The notes under the pieces are model-generated. The model was not told the DNA's origin and did not search any database. It saw only the letters and a program-made list of their open reading frames with translations. Positions 1-12,145 of a DNA stretch of 64,000 nt are shown in pieces (the stretch's first letter is position 1; each line of letters begins with the position of its first letter). The stretch is from Enchytraeus crypticus (taxonomy: Eukaryota > Annelida > Clitellata > Enchytraeida > Enchytraeidae), in NCBI GenBank assembly GCA_905160935.1, contig CAJHZI010000382.1:904501-968500 (forward strand), given 5' to 3'. Made by a program: the position numbers and the translations under genes.

Positions 1-320
1 AGTTTTGTAAAAGTAGACTTGCGCTTTGAAACTGTCACATAATCTCTAGTAGGATATAATTATTAGAACCGGGGATCGAACGCTCAGTCGCTCCATGGGC
101 TAAGCAATTTTCACAAAAACTTGTTCATTAATTTTATTTTCTGATCAGCTCGACTGGGATTTCTGCTGCCCCAGGAACGGCCACTTGTAACTTCAAGACG
201 CAATAAGAATTATATTATCCAGTGATCACTCGTCGCTGACATGCTATCGAAGCTACATTACAAGGAAGCTGACATTAAACTTGGCTTTAGTTTTCTATCG
301 AAATTTTCAATAATTCACTG
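1..320. repeat. SINE fragments at the window start
   Basis: Bases about 55-215, read on the minus strand, resemble the tRNA-derived family seen at 52941 (GTCTTGAAGTT, then GTGGCCGTTCCTGGGG). About 225-315 on the plus strand resembles the 3' half of the other tRNA-SINE (CGCTGACAT, then GCTGACATTAAACTTGGCTT). Both are decayed. Confidence 0.4.
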
Positions 321-844
321 ACCGGGTTTTATTTATTTATTTACTTGCTTTCATTTATTTACTTCCTTCGGTGCGTACTGCGTAGCCTTAAGAATGAAAA
401 AAATTCAATTTGAAATTTTGCAAAATTAAGACCCCGAAAAAATGGATTTATAAATTTTTTAAAAGGACATGAGAAACATGTTCAGGTTGCCCTAAACCAC
501 CTGAAAAGTATTTACTTTTCGAGATATTAGGACGAAAATTTGTGATATAAACTTATAAAATCAAGAACGTTTTCAAATTAATGGAGAAGAATTAAAATTA
601 CACGTTCTCTATTATTCACTAGCGTATACAGTATTGATTTCATCGTTAAATCTACGAATGCTGCTCATAATTACAGGACCCACTGATCTGAGTACAAAGA
701 AATCGAGTCCTCTCGACCACAAGTCAGATGACTCGCTAAGAAGATATCGCCTGACACCCAGCGAGGTATTGACAGTCAAGCAGCTGATTGTCAGCTACAG
801 AGAGTCAGCGTCATTCCTGTACAGATCAGCAGAGGAGCTTCAGC
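321..844. other. Unique AT-rich DNA, nothing recognised
   Basis: No homologous ORF, SINE box or tandem repeat apart from the first imperfect bases of the 42-bp array near 800. A short ORF at 634-867 mostly reads into the array and has no recognisable domain. Confidence 0.4.
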
Positions 845-1325
845 AACTGCTGCTCAATCAACTCTAATCAGTACATGAGCTGTAGCAACTCCTGCTCAAT
901 CAACTCTGATCAGTGGATGAGCTACAGCAACTCCTGCTCAATCAACTCTAATCAGTAGATGAGCTGTAGCAACTCCTGCTCAATCAACTCTAATCAGTGG
1001 ATGAGCTGTAGCAACACCTGCTCAATCAACTCTAATCAGTAGATGAGCTGCAGTAACTTCTGCTCAATCAACTCTAATCAGCACATGAGCTGTAGCAACT
1101 CCTGCTCAATCAACTCTAATCAGTAGATGAGCTGTAGCAACTCCTGCTCAATCAACTCTAATCAGTGGATGAGCTGTAGCAGCACCTGCTCAATCAACTC
1201 TAATCAGTGGATGAGCTGTAGCAACACCTGCTCAATCAACTCTAATCAGTACATGAGCTGCAGTAACTTCTGCTCAATCAACTCTAATCAGCACATGAGC
1301 TGTAGCAACTCCTGCTCAATGAACT
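845..1325 (+). repeat. 42-bp minisatellite, about 11 copies
   Basis: The unit GAGCTGTAGCAACTCCTGCT continues CAATCAACTCTAATCAGTRGAT, 42 bp or exactly 14 codons. The last five units stay open and read as Ser/Cys/Asn repeats (MSCSNSCSINSNQ), but several units carry an in-frame TAG, so it is not a continuous coding repeat. Confidence 0.9.
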
Positions 1326-1559
1326 ATAAATTGTCTGCTGATTATCTAGCCTACATTAAATCAAAATACATACTGAATGAATATAATTACTCTCGCTTAA
1401 GTTCTTACCAAGTAAGTGTTTTGAGACTTAATATTAATAATAATAGCACCCATTATTGTGAAATGATCAGCCAAATCGATATCTATTACTGTTAATACCA
1501 CGTATTTGAACCGTTAGGCAATTCAGTCAACTTTCCGTGCAAGCAGTCCAGTGAATGTC

Positions 1560-1690
1560 CGAGATTATATTTTCTGATCTTCGCGGCCGGGAATAGAACC
1601 CAACAGAGTTCAATTCACCTCTGGATCTGTCGTTTAAAACTTCAAGACGTTACCTAACGCCTCTAACCACTGCGTTATTGAGACATTGAA
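1560..1690 (-). repeat. tRNA-derived SINE fragment
   Basis: On the minus strand an A-box-like AACGCAGTGGTTAGAGGCG is followed by GTCTTGAAGTTTT and a B-box GGTTCTATTCC. Same family as 52941-53150. Confidence 0.6.
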
Positions 1691-2702
1691 ATATTAGATA
1701 TTGAGATTTTGACTTTTACAAAATTAAATTTCTTAAGCTAATATTAGATACTTGCTGACGCAATACTCTTATATTAATTATAACTTGTCAGGCTTTCTGG
1801 TTACAGTAAGTTGAGAGTGTGAGTAGTGAAGTTAGCTGATCATAGGCCTATTTGTATCATTTATGTCGGTAATGGTAAGCTGTGAAATCTGCGAATTTTG
1901 TGAAAGTAAGAAGAATTTCGAGTCTTATTTGCATGTTTAATTGTACATAAACTTCAGTTAATCCTCCTGTTAATGGTTCTCTTAGCTTATCATAGCACAT
2001 ACATTGTGTATATAATTCCATTCATACATGTAGGCTACATGTATGTATTTGTTCGTCATATTTACATGTACATAAATGTATGCGAGAGTATCCGAGAGAG
2101 TTAAATCATATTCAATAAATTATCTAAATCTAAATCCAATAACATCACATCTCCTAATGTTTGTATAGAAGTCTAAAAACGAAGGATTTTAGACTCTTTG
2201 GCTATCTAATTTTGTCATGATTTAGAAATATTCTATTACTGCAGTATGCTATTGCAAGTATACTAATGGTAGGCCCCTACTGCTATTTTGAACAATTAAA
2301 AGTTCGCTGCAAAAACTGAAAATAAAATATGTGCTTTATAATTACATTGACTAGTCAACTTTTAGACAAAAAGTTGATCGTGCTTGCCAATTGTGCAAAA
2401 AATTACATTTAAGTCTATTATACAATAATATATTTTATTTATCTATGAATGTTGACATTTACAATTTAAATTGCATTTCTAGTTTGATACAACTTTAAAG
2501 CATCTGCTGACTTTTTGTGCTAAAATACACCTGTAGGCCTACCTATGATTATGTTCAACAGTTAAAAGAAGTGCCATTTCTTGCCGTCGCTCTGTACATT
2601 GCTCAAGATTGCTTCAGTTTATTATACGCTTAATTAATCTAAGTGTCTACTATTTCAACCTAAATAAAATGATAGAAGCTATATTTTCACGTAGAATATT
2701 GA
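1691..2702. other. Unique AT-rich DNA, nothing recognised
   Basis: No coding, RNA or repeat signal beyond short TAGGCCTA-type words that recur across the whole window. Confidence 0.4.
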
Positions 2703-3035
2703 CATCAGTTGGCTATAAGTGTAATGTAATTTCTACCAGTTAGCTATGTGATGATGTAATTGCTATCAGTTAGCTATGTGTATGATGTGATTGCTATCAG
2801 TCAGCTATGTGATAATGTGATTGCTATCAGTTAGTTATGTGAATGATGTGATTGCTATCAGTTAGTTATGTGAATGATATGATTGCTATCAGTTAGCTAT
2901 GTGAATGATGTGATTGCTATCAGTTAGCTATGTGAGTGATGTGATTGCTATCAGTTAGATATGTGAATGATGTGATTGCTATCAGTTAGTTATGTGAATG
3001 ATGCGATTTCTATCAGTTAGCTATGTGAGTGATGG
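2703..3035 (+). repeat. About 31-bp minisatellite, about 10 copies
   Basis: Tandem units of GATTGCTATCAGTTAGCTAT followed by GTGAATGATGT, with length variants of 28-31 bp. No coding potential. Confidence 0.9.
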
Positions 3036-5330
3036 TACAGCCACACATCGGATCATATACTTTCAGGTAGACAGCCTTAAATAACGCAATCTGCATGTAT
3101 TATCCACGTTGTCTTTGCACATTGGAACTTTGCATTGGCATTTAATCTGGATGGACCTTATTATTTTCTGGTGCATTTTTTTTTAAAAAAAAAAAAAAAA
3201 TTAGTTTTCATACTAGTTCGTATGTAAGTTAGCTATAACCTTTCAAAGAATCATATCTAAATGAGTGTAGATAGGTATACGCACATGTATGTTAGTGCTC
3301 TAAGGCCCTATTCTTTGTCACACATTGTCATATTTATGAAGCACACTTCCGCATCGCAGGCTTCAAGGTACATGAATTCAATTCAACAATTATCGGATAG
3401 AATGACACCGGTATCTACATTTATCACTGTTAATTACAGTAAATTTAAAGACCTGCTGCTGAATTAATTCTCACATACCATGCATGCACTTCGAGTGTTC
3501 TCAGACACAAACACAGACAAAATAATTTAATACATACATTCTTAACGTACACAGGAGCCTTTTGTAAATCATATTACGCTGTTAAATACAATGTTCAAAT
3601 GCAGCGATATCATTTCTGTACGTGTTCAAATATATTGTATGTCGTTCGTAATATTCAAAACAAATTTGAAGGTAAATTTTTGTATGAACTTTGTTGTTGT
3701 AGCGGGTCATTTGGTATTTTGTGCATTGCTTTACTCGTATTTACGGCGTATTTTATCGAGTGCTTAACTAGCACATCATTCATTGTGAGTCGTATTCGTT
3801 GTTTTGTGATTCTGCGTATTGCATAGTTTTAATTATCAGTTTATTTTTAGATTAGGTTGAAGTACCTGAGAAGAAGCTATAATTATGTAGATAATAGATT
3901 TCCCGATGACTTCATTATCTCGCTATGGTCTACTAGAGCAGGTACAGAGAGCGAGATAGAACAGGAGAGGGAGACGACGAAATCGCCTCAGAATTCAACA
4001 AATTAATTATATTTGTTCATAGTACAATCGATAACAGATGTTGGAAGGTTTAGGTTCTTCGCGAGATCAATTTATTAGAATATTAATGGAGTGTTTACTA
4101 ATTCAGCAAACGATAACTAGTCTATGTTGAAATTTGTGCCTTGGAATTGTCATTTGGTTGAGGATGGAAGCTAATGAATTAAAATAACTATTATAAGAGC
4201 TTTCGTTGAAATTTTGGTTAATTTATTTATGTTTGATTGAAGTTAAATTACAATTAAATGAAGTCTGATTAAGTGCTTTTCTTACCTTGATAGCATACAT
4301 GTGTGCATATTGAAGATTTTAATGGTTCAATCGTAATAGTAACGCGTCTAAAACACATTGAGTTTGATTGGGCCAGAGTCAAGGTCTGGCCGAATTAGAG
4401 TAAATCTCTAATATACATTAATGATTCATAGATAATTGGCTAAACTTTTCTTATATCTAGAAAATTAATGGACTAAGCTTTCTAACAGTTGAAGGATAAG
4501 ATGCTAAAATGATTCACTGCATCATACAAAGCCATCATATCAGGGTAATATTATCTTAACTTTATTATGAAAACCTCAGTCTGAACTACAGGACAACATA
4601 GCATCGCTACAAAGAAACTTAAAATAAATTAACAAGAAGACCAGAGACTAATAAACGTCGAACTTGAGCACTATCATAAACAAAAGAAGTATAAACAAGT
4701 CTAATGTTCGTGTTCACATTGAATTCACATTTCAACAATTTATTTATGTCATCCCAAGCTGTTTGCTAGATTGTGCAATAAAATCAATCAAATGCAGGCC
4801 ATATTCCTGACCTTTGTATCAATGATATAGACGTGTAATTTAATCACCGGTCCAATCCTCTATAATGAAAAATAAATCATATAAAATCAATCACTCAATT
4901 GTCAGTCAATGACCCTCGTTTAATTAAACAGTCAAGTAAATAATGAATATATATGTACAATTAATCAATAGGTAAAATAGTAAATACCCATATACATGTA
5001 AAACTATTACAAGTAGCTCAGTAACTGTTAACATAATTATATTTATAAAACCACGTTGCTCGAAGCTTGCTAAAAGCCGCCATCGACGATCTTTAGCAAT
5101 CGAACTAAGTATAATTCAAGCAGCTAAATCAAAAATAAAACATGCCCATCAATCGGCAAATTACCTCTAAGATATAACATCGAACCACTTGATGACAATA
5201 TCTCTCTTAGGAGTTACATAGCTTAAACTGATCTAGAATGAGCTTACTTAATCTGAAATTCGTAACATCTCTGGCGTGAATAAGTATATATTACGCAAAT
5301 ATAAATAAATGAAAACGGATAAATTATCAC
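3036..5330. other. Unique AT-rich DNA, nothing recognised
   Basis: 2.3 kb with a poly-T/poly-A patch (3179-3200) and short unsupported ORFs at 3261-3467 and 3599-3826. No family, splice pattern or repeat recognised. Confidence 0.35.
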
Positions 5331-5399
5331 ATAAGCTTCTTGTTCACGATACTCCTTATCATAATAATGGTGATGATGGCAATAATAATTTATAATAAT

Positions 5400-5545
5400 A
5401 GCTTATCAATGAGCTTCGTGTTCACGATGACTACAAGAGCTTATCAATGATCAGCAGAATGATAACAGCAGCTTATCAATGATCAGCAGAATGATAACAG
5501 CAGCTTATCAATGATCAGCAGAACGATAACAGCAGCTTATCAATG
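5400..5545. repeat. 32-bp tandem array abutting the ZIP stop codon
   Basis: Units of GCTTATCAATGATCAGCAGA followed by ATGATAACAGCA, about three full copies. Flanking half-units (5408-5440) resemble the last codons of the ZIP CDS (ATCAATGAGCTTCGTGTTCA versus ATCAATGAGCTGCGTGCTCA). Confidence 0.85.
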
Positions 5546-5935
5546 AGCTGCGTGCTCATGATGCGAGTGATGCTCATGCTCAGAGAAGAGACCTGTCAGA
5601 GTTATCAGCGAGAACCCGATCACAACGGCTAAAACCTTTGAGCAGCAGTGATTAGACGACATCTCTCGCCCCAGAACCTCGAAGTAGGTGATGAAGATGA
5701 AGGTACCTGTGGCCAGACCTTGAAGAGTTGCGCTAACTATTGAGGTAATCAATCCACCGCTACCCGCCTCTGATACCAGCAGACCTACTGCTATTCCTAT
5801 GGGAGATGTTGCAGAGAAAACAAGCATGTAGATGATCGCTGCACGGACCGAGCCTAAGTTCTCAATGAAGCGTAGACCAACAGTAAATGCCATGATAATC
5901 TTGTGCAGTATGATAGCCGTAAATAGAGTCCAAAC
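5540..5935 (-). CDS. ZIP transporter coding exon 2 (TM5-TM8 and His-rich tail)
   Basis: 131 codons plus stop. The acceptor reads AACTGCAG|GTTTGGACT on the minus strand, phase 0, adding VWTLFTAIILHK ahead of the internal Met at 5893. It carries the TM5 metal-site His (HKIIMAF), TM6-TM8 and the His-rich end. The stop codon at 5540-5542 abuts a 32-bp tandem array in the 3' flank. Confidence 0.92.
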   Translation of the reverse strand, partial: VWTLFTAIILHKIIMAFTVGLRFIENLGSVRAAIIYMLVFSATSPIGIAVGLLVSEAGSGGLITSIVSATLQGLATGTFIFITYFEVLGREMSSNHCCSKVLAVVIGFSLITLTGLFSEHEHHSHHEHAAH

Positions 5936-6390
5936 CTGCAGTTAAAATAAGTGACAACAGTTGAATGAGTTCATAAGTTTAAGTCATAACACCTGTTGAT
6001 AAGCTGTTAGCTTGTGTGTTCTTGCCTAAGAATAGTCATCCTATATTAAATTACAATCCATCAGAATTTTCATTAAATAAAATCATCATCATCTCCCCCT
6101 GGATCCAAGTTTAGCTAGGGTCGGGATTTCATTAAATAGAATTTAACTTAAATATTACACCTACAAGTTACAAAGTAAAAATATACAAATTGCTTGAGGT
6201 AATAATTATTACTCCATTAATTGTTCTCAGGAGAGTAAGAATTTAAATGCATAGATTCAGAGTTCAAACCTGACCTTGCTCACCACAGTAAACTTTTAAG
6301 TTAATTGTGTCTGTTTAACCACAGTTAAACAGAGAGATCAAACAAAACGTTAACGTCAGCTTTAGCCTTTCATTATGATTAATTCCTAGT

Positions 6391-6459
<69 letters not shown>

Positions 6460-7607
6460 CATATATATATATAATATTATGCAGTATTTTTACATTTTAA
6501 TATACGCAAGAACGGGGTTCAAATTCTGGCATCGTACGCATAACGCTTCACCTGTGATCTTAAAGACGCTTAGCATGCATGCACACTATGAAACTGACCC
6601 CAACATCGGCTGAAGCCTTTGAGCATAGGTTCAAGAGAACACTATTGACTCTAGGTACAGGTTCTTACCTGTGCCGTGGACTCCTGTAGACCCAGTGCCA
6701 GTCCTTCAAACACTGTGTGGATCGCCAGAGCGACGAGAAGGACGAGAGATCGAAGGGTTGATCCATTCAGCTCATGACTATGTTCACACTCGTGATCCGA
6801 CTTGTCATCGCTGCTCCGAGTCATTGAATGGAGCCGGCTGTCGTTACATAGTTGACGAGGCAGTCCACTCTCGATAGCCCTACTGTCTGACTCCAGCTGC
6901 TCGTACCCGCTGGAGTGATGAATACTGTTCCTCCATCGAGGACTGGGATTACTTGATCGGTGATTAGTGACATCATCCTCATCAAATTCATCGTTAAAGC
7001 AATCTGAACTAGATAGTTGATTTGCTTCATTTCGCAGATGCACAGCTAGTGCACCGTATGACGCCTGTTTTCCACTAGAAGTAAGCTCGAAATGGTTTTT
7101 AATATTTTCATTTTTGATGGATCGATCTTGCTTCAATTCGACGGATTCAAACAGATTACTTCTTTGATCGGCGCTCATACAATAGGCTCGCACAACTGAT
7201 ACATCATCACCTGACCGGCTTAATGCTCCATCTAATCTCCCGTTTGTATTTTCCGAATGCGACTGTGTGGACTGGCACCGTAAAATAACCGTCTCTATAA
7301 ACATAATCAGAAATAATCCAACACACGCAACGAACTCAGCCATCGGAAAATCTGATTTCTGTTTTGTTGCGACGAAGATTTCGTGAAATTCGTGCCGCAC
7401 CTCCGGTAGAAGATGAATCATCGTGACGGCGATAAAGACTCCACCGCAGAAGCAGTTGAGTAGACTAAGCACGGAGTGATAGTCCGCTCCCTTGCAGAAA
7501 CTCCCTGAACGTACGACTGATATTAGCTTTATGGGTAACAAACCCGCAAGCAGAGTTAATGTAAATGTTAAAATAAGAGCAATCAGTTTACTTAACCACG
7601 TATCCAT
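5540..7607 (-). CDS. ZIP-family (SLC39 subfamily II, ZIP1/2/3-like) zinc transporter, two coding exons
   Basis: The spliced CDS joins 7607-6669 and 5935-5540 and encodes 444 aa. ZIP proteins move Zn2+ (sometimes Fe2+) into the cytosol across the plasma or organelle membrane. Seen: TM1 about residues 5-31; TM2 about 45-69 containing GGVFIAVTMIHLLPEV, the subfamily II signature; TM3 about 88-109; a long Ser/His-rich cytosolic loop about 110-280 with HECEHSHEL near its end; TM4 with HTVFEGLALGLQ (His297, Glu301); TM5 with HKIIMAFTVGLRF (His324); then three more hydrophobic segments. TM4 and TM5 His and Glu form the transport metal site in known ZIPs. The C-terminus SEHEHHSHHEHAAH is unusually His-rich, as these proteins normally end shortly after TM8. 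The start at 7607 has context CCAAAATGG and lies just before TM1. Which ZIP paralogue it is cannot be decided. No neighbouring gene is functionally linked. Confidence 0.93.
6394..6472. repeat. (TA)n microsatellite in the ZIP intron
   Basis: About 80 bases of nearly pure TA in the only intron found within the ZIP coding sequence (5936-6668). Confidence 0.95.
6669..7607 (-). CDS. ZIP transporter coding exon 1
   Basis: 313 codons, from the start Met to GLQESTAQ inside TM4. It ends in phase 0 at a donor read on the minus strand as CACAG|GTAAGA (6669/6668). It carries TM1-TM4 and the whole variable loop. The open frame continues a few codons past the donor, so the uninterrupted ORF overstates the exon. 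Confidence 0.92.
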
Positions 7608-8560
7608 TTTGGATGTATTAGTATAAAGGCGCGATAAGAAACGATTGACTAAACGAGATAAACTCTACTGTAATATTAATAGCGCTATAAGTTCCTAGAT
7701 TTTAAATCTCCAAAAAGATTAATAACGCTAAAAGTTCCTAGATTGGAGTCTCAAATAAAATAGCTTCGCTAGTCTCATGACTACATCCGTATTGAAAGCA
7801 GACCTCATTTAGCATTAACTTCCGTTAGTAGAAACTACAAAAATCTTTACATTCTGAGAAGGGCCAACAGTGTATTACGTAGACCTGCGTGTTTATGTAT
7901 ACGAGTCAAACTTCTAATGAATAAATTCTTGAACATTTCCTGCTAATAGACCTACTTAAGTATTCTACAGTGCAACACAATAATATATAGTAATCTAGAT
8001 TTAGAACAACACACACATGCACTGTACAATAGGTCGACTAAAGCGATTTCAGATAAACCTAGTCTTCCGTTGTTATTAAACATCTGCAGCATAATCGGTA
8101 TTTGGTTTTCTGTTAAATCGCTTCATAAAAGCAATTTAGAAATAAAAGTAATTTGTTAACATTTTCATTTAAATTACGCTGTCGACAATAATCAAATATA
8201 ATGAGTCATAAATAGTTGCAATAATAAATGTGAATGCAGTTATTTTCTTTCTTCCAGTGTATATCGAACTTCTTGTTTAAATAATCTGAGATTTAAACCA
8301 TGCTAAAACTAAAGCTAAAGGATCGTTTAAGGTTACTTGTTTTTGCTCGATAGCAGGCCAGTGATGGGAGAGCACTTGATTTGAACTCTTCACCTACTGG
8401 CCCGTTGTTGAACAACTACAATTAAAAATTAGACTAATTAACTAGTTGTAGTTAATTAATTTAACGTAACTAGTAAAGTAATTAACAACGTCTATTCAAT
8501 TACTTTAAATTTGATATTCTAAGTGTAATACCTGCTAATAATATAAATATTAGCAATAAT
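7608..8560. other. Region upstream of the ZIP gene
   Basis: Expected to hold the ZIP 5' UTR and promoter. No TATA box, exon or repeat family can be assigned. Nearly identical short words recur at about 7690-7750 (CTATAAGTTCCTAGATT and GCTAAAAGTTCCTAGATTGG), a small imperfect duplication. Confidence 0.35.
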
Positions 8561-8564
8561 GACT

Positions 8565-8570
<6 letters not shown>

Positions 8571-8623
<53 letters not shown>

Positions 8624-8855
8624 TGCACTGCCTACTAGCAGGCCCATGGTATATAACGCCTCCACTCTTTTCTGTCTTCCGCTTTCCCATTCATTTCAAC
8701 ACTGCGTGGGTCTTTAAATCATCTAACATACCTAATCTCGGCCTGCCTCTGCCTTTTTTTCCCATCCATTCTACCTTCTATGACCTCTATTAATAGACCT
8801 TCCCCCCTAGGATGTGTCCTATCCAACTCTTCTTTCTATTTCTGACTGTAAGTAT
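8571..8855 (-). mobile_element. 3' end of a non-LTR retrotransposon with (GA)n tail
   Basis: The minus strand of 8621-8855 matches the terminal coding segment found at 27070-27310 (GKR-GRP-type end, then RRVEALQTMDLPVGSA). The element runs into (CT)n at 8571-8620, so the sense strand ends in (GA)n. 5' truncated. Confidence 0.75.
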
Positions 8856-10080
8856 CTAATGATTAATACTAGCATTGACAATATAGCTAAAATGATAACA
8901 TGAATATCAAGTATAATAAAGATTAAAAAAGCCAATAATGCTATAAGATAGCTGATAATAAGAAGACTACATTGTCATCATCTTCACTTGAATCCCTGCT
9001 TAGTTGGCGTCTGGAAATTAATAATAACAAGATTACAAATAATATAATGGCAAATAGGCCTTCTGTCAAATAGTGATAATATTAGGTTAATATAAAAGTT
9101 AATACTGTTAGGCCTCGATCAGCTGTTAATGAACTCTAATATTTAAACTATCCAATATCCAATGTGACAATGTCTAGAATCTAAATAGTACATTTCAAAG
9201 TAGGCCTACAACAGCTTTCAGATCGATCTAAAGAATTAGACAATGCATTGCTAAATCCCGCAACGTTTATTATAATCATTAGTCATCATATTTGTTATCA
9301 AAAATCCTTAATTATGTTGACTTTAGACTTTCAAGGGAAGTTCATTTTCCGATATTTCATGTATACATAGGATACTATTTTTGAAAACTCTGAGATTTTG
9401 CGACAAGTTTTTAAACATACTTGAACAGTATTGTATATATGTGCAGTGGTCGATTGTTCGATCAATAGCATCCCGAGTTTACACAATCATGGCTTCTTCC
9501 GTAAAATTGATCATACAGTTGCAGTTAATTACAATAATGAGTTAATTAGAGTAAATTGGAATTACGGGTACACTATATTACACGTAATTACACTTAATAG
9601 TGTCTGTAGTTATTACAACACAGATGTTGATAAATCACTTCTCCACAAAATGCACATTACTCCAACTCTTCGTGACAATTGAAACAATAAATAAACGCTA
9701 GACATGTTTAATTTTTAATGTTTAATGTTTAATATCGTGCTAAGGCATCGCTATACTTTACAACGGTTACGGTACAAGAATCAATGTACAATAAAATGCA
9801 CACAGTGAAAATCACTAAAATATCAAATAACTATCATATGTAACATAGCTTAAATATCGTAATCTCAGAGATTTATCAGTGAGCAGAATATAAATGGAAT
9901 GATCTTACAAAAAGATGTGTCTTAAGATTCTTAAAGTTTAATGTTGATTAGTCTTCAAAAAGAATATACGCAGACGAGCGAATCATCCGCTTGTTTGGCC
10001 CTGCTTTTGAGAACTTTAGTCAAAGAAATCTGCACAATGAATATTCCAGACAATGAACACTCTGAAAAGTGAGTTAATCC
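8856..10080. other. Unique AT-rich DNA, nothing recognised
   Basis: No repeat family or domain. The short ORF 9431-9682 has no recognisable features. Confidence 0.35.
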
Positions 10081-10099
10081 TTGGTCTTGGCTCGCTTGA

Positions 10100-10236
10100 C
10101 TGGAGCCAGTGGCGATGTCGATAACATACTCGACCGCGGATCAGTATGTGCGGGGTCCAAATCCTGGGCTCGCCCGTCACTGACATCGCTTTTGAGTGAG
10201 GAAAACTGACGTTAACATTACATTTACCAGCTTTAA
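10100..10236 (+). mobile_element. tRNA-derived SINE (family A)
   Basis: CTGGAGCCAGTGGCGATGTC (A-box region), B-box-like GGTCCAAATCC, then CTCGCCCGTCACTGACATCG and a 3' end ACATTACATTTACCAGCTTT. Other copies lie at 19728, 41216, 45531, 54781 and 61505. Confidence 0.8.
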
Positions 10237-10239
10237 GAT

Positions 10240-10360
10240 ATGTTAACCCCGGCCATGGCCTCATGGGTTCCGAACTTGGTTTTGGCCTTGTGCGTCCTGG
10301 CTTGGCCTTGCGACCCGGCCTGAAATTGATTCAACGACAAGGCCAAAACTGAAATGAAAT
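10240..10360. repeat. GC-richer patch with inverted TTGGCC words
   Basis: GGTTTTGGCCTTG (about 10278) faces its near-complement CAAGGCCAAAACT (about 10339), with further TTGGCCTTG copies between. It could form a stem of about 13 bp. Origin unknown. Confidence 0.5.
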
Positions 10361-12000
10361 TAAGTTGGCCTATTATTTTTTGCAATCAACATATTTTATA
10401 AAATCAAAGACTACTACATATTTGTTAACATAATAATGATAAATATGCAACAACAACGACTCCTTTTAGTCGATATATTTAAAAGTAAAGTCTGAACACT
10501 GTTCTAGGCCAAATCTCTTCGATTAGAGACATTTCAGGCTCTGCAATTCTTCATCAGCCGAAGCTTTGACGTCTCTGACATCTCTTTTGGATGAATAACT
10601 TGACGCTAAATCTTCATTGCCTGGTTTAAATTGGTGTTATTACTTTTGCATTTAGTTTTGAATTCTTTGACTCAGTGTTTACGGCATAATGTGTTTAATA
10701 ATAGTCATAATACCATAATATTAGTACCGAATTAATTATTAATCACTCTTATGTTAAAAGATGAGATGAATCGTGAACTAAACGTTAACAAGTTACACAC
10801 GTAGAGTCGACGAAAACCGAACATGAGACTGAATGGTGTCTGATAATCTAAAGAGGAGGATGCGTAGTTGATCATGACCGACTAGATAATGAAATTGTAA
10901 AACGTAAGCAGCGAGCGAATGCTTCAGTAGCTTAGTTCAGTAGCTTTATTCAGTGGCTTGATTCAATATAACTTAATTCAGTAGCTAAAGGGAGAACAGT
11001 TGAGAGCTGAGATCGATAAGATCAAACAAATTAAACACAATGAAATAACAGAAATATAGAAGATGATGCAGTAAAGCAAACATCAGCGCAATATTACAAG
11101 AGGGCAAATAAAACTGCTTTTAGTTTTATTCTATATTAAGCGTAATACTGTTGAACAATTACACATGAAATTTAACCTCATGAATCAATACAATTTCAGT
11201 GGCTATCGATTGCCTCCTAGAAATTAGCCTTTAGATTATCACAAGATAAATTCCCGTAGGCTGATGATAATTATGACTGTTTGTTAACATTATAATTTCA
11301 CTTAAAATATCTAAGCTTGTGACAACCATTATTCACATTTCCAGAAATAATTTAATATTTCACTATAGGGCCTATATATACAATTATGTTGCAGATACAA
11401 GTTAATACGTACATAGGCCTACATGTATGTATTGGTACGTACATACAATACATACATGTATTGTACGTAGGTACAATACATGTATGTATTGTACCTATAT
11501 ATAAATGCATACATTAGTTTGAAGTTTCACACGGCTACAACTCACAGGCTAGTCGACCTCTATGCATCTCACTTCGCCACAAGGCCTCTGCAAATATATC
11601 CATATTGTGCATGTCTCGTTTACGATTTCGTTACGACGGATTGCATAAAATTAAAGTTGATTTAAGAATTGCTCAGACGACTATTGCAGTTACAGAGAGG
11701 GAGACTGAGATAGTGAAAAACTTTCTCGGAGCTCATGCGAAAGAGTCTTTACGGCTATAGAGTGTCTTGCGATATGGTCAACCAATTGATATTTTATGCT
11801 CATAATGGGTGAACATAGACTATGTTTATATATCTATTGGATCATTCGCTAATAACTAATATCACATAGTGAAAAAAGAGATAAAGCGTTTAGTCCATAG
11901 ATAAAGTAAGATCGATTTTCACAAATAAACTGCACGATGGTTTATAAGAATTTCGCTTGATGAATACAATAATGTTGAATACAGCGTTACAGTTATTATT
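10361..12000. other. Unique AT-rich DNA with a palindromic patch
   Basis: About 11405-11505 is a run of interleaved TACATGTATGTATTG and its complement, able to fold on itself. Nothing else recognised. Confidence 0.4.
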
Positions 12001-12002
12001 CC

Positions 12003-12145
12003 GAGCATCATCATCATCTTCCCTAGAATCCCAGATTAACCAGGGTCGTTATACGAACAGATCTTCTCCAATCCTTTCTATTCCACGCCAATATATGCCA
12101 CTAACTAATCTATAATATGCCCATACCATTCCATTCGTTTAAATT
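12003..12145 (-). repeat. Dispersed repeat X, tail part
   Basis: ATCATCATCATCTTCCCTAG then CCAGATTAACCAGGGTCG, and so on, the reverse of the (GAT)n-tailed element complete at 58091-58392. Confidence 0.7.

Noticed and set aside
10100..10236. tRNA genes at sites with A and B boxes
   Set aside because: No closed cloverleaf with plausible acceptor and anticodon stems; the sequences recur as dispersed SINEs with common 3' ends.
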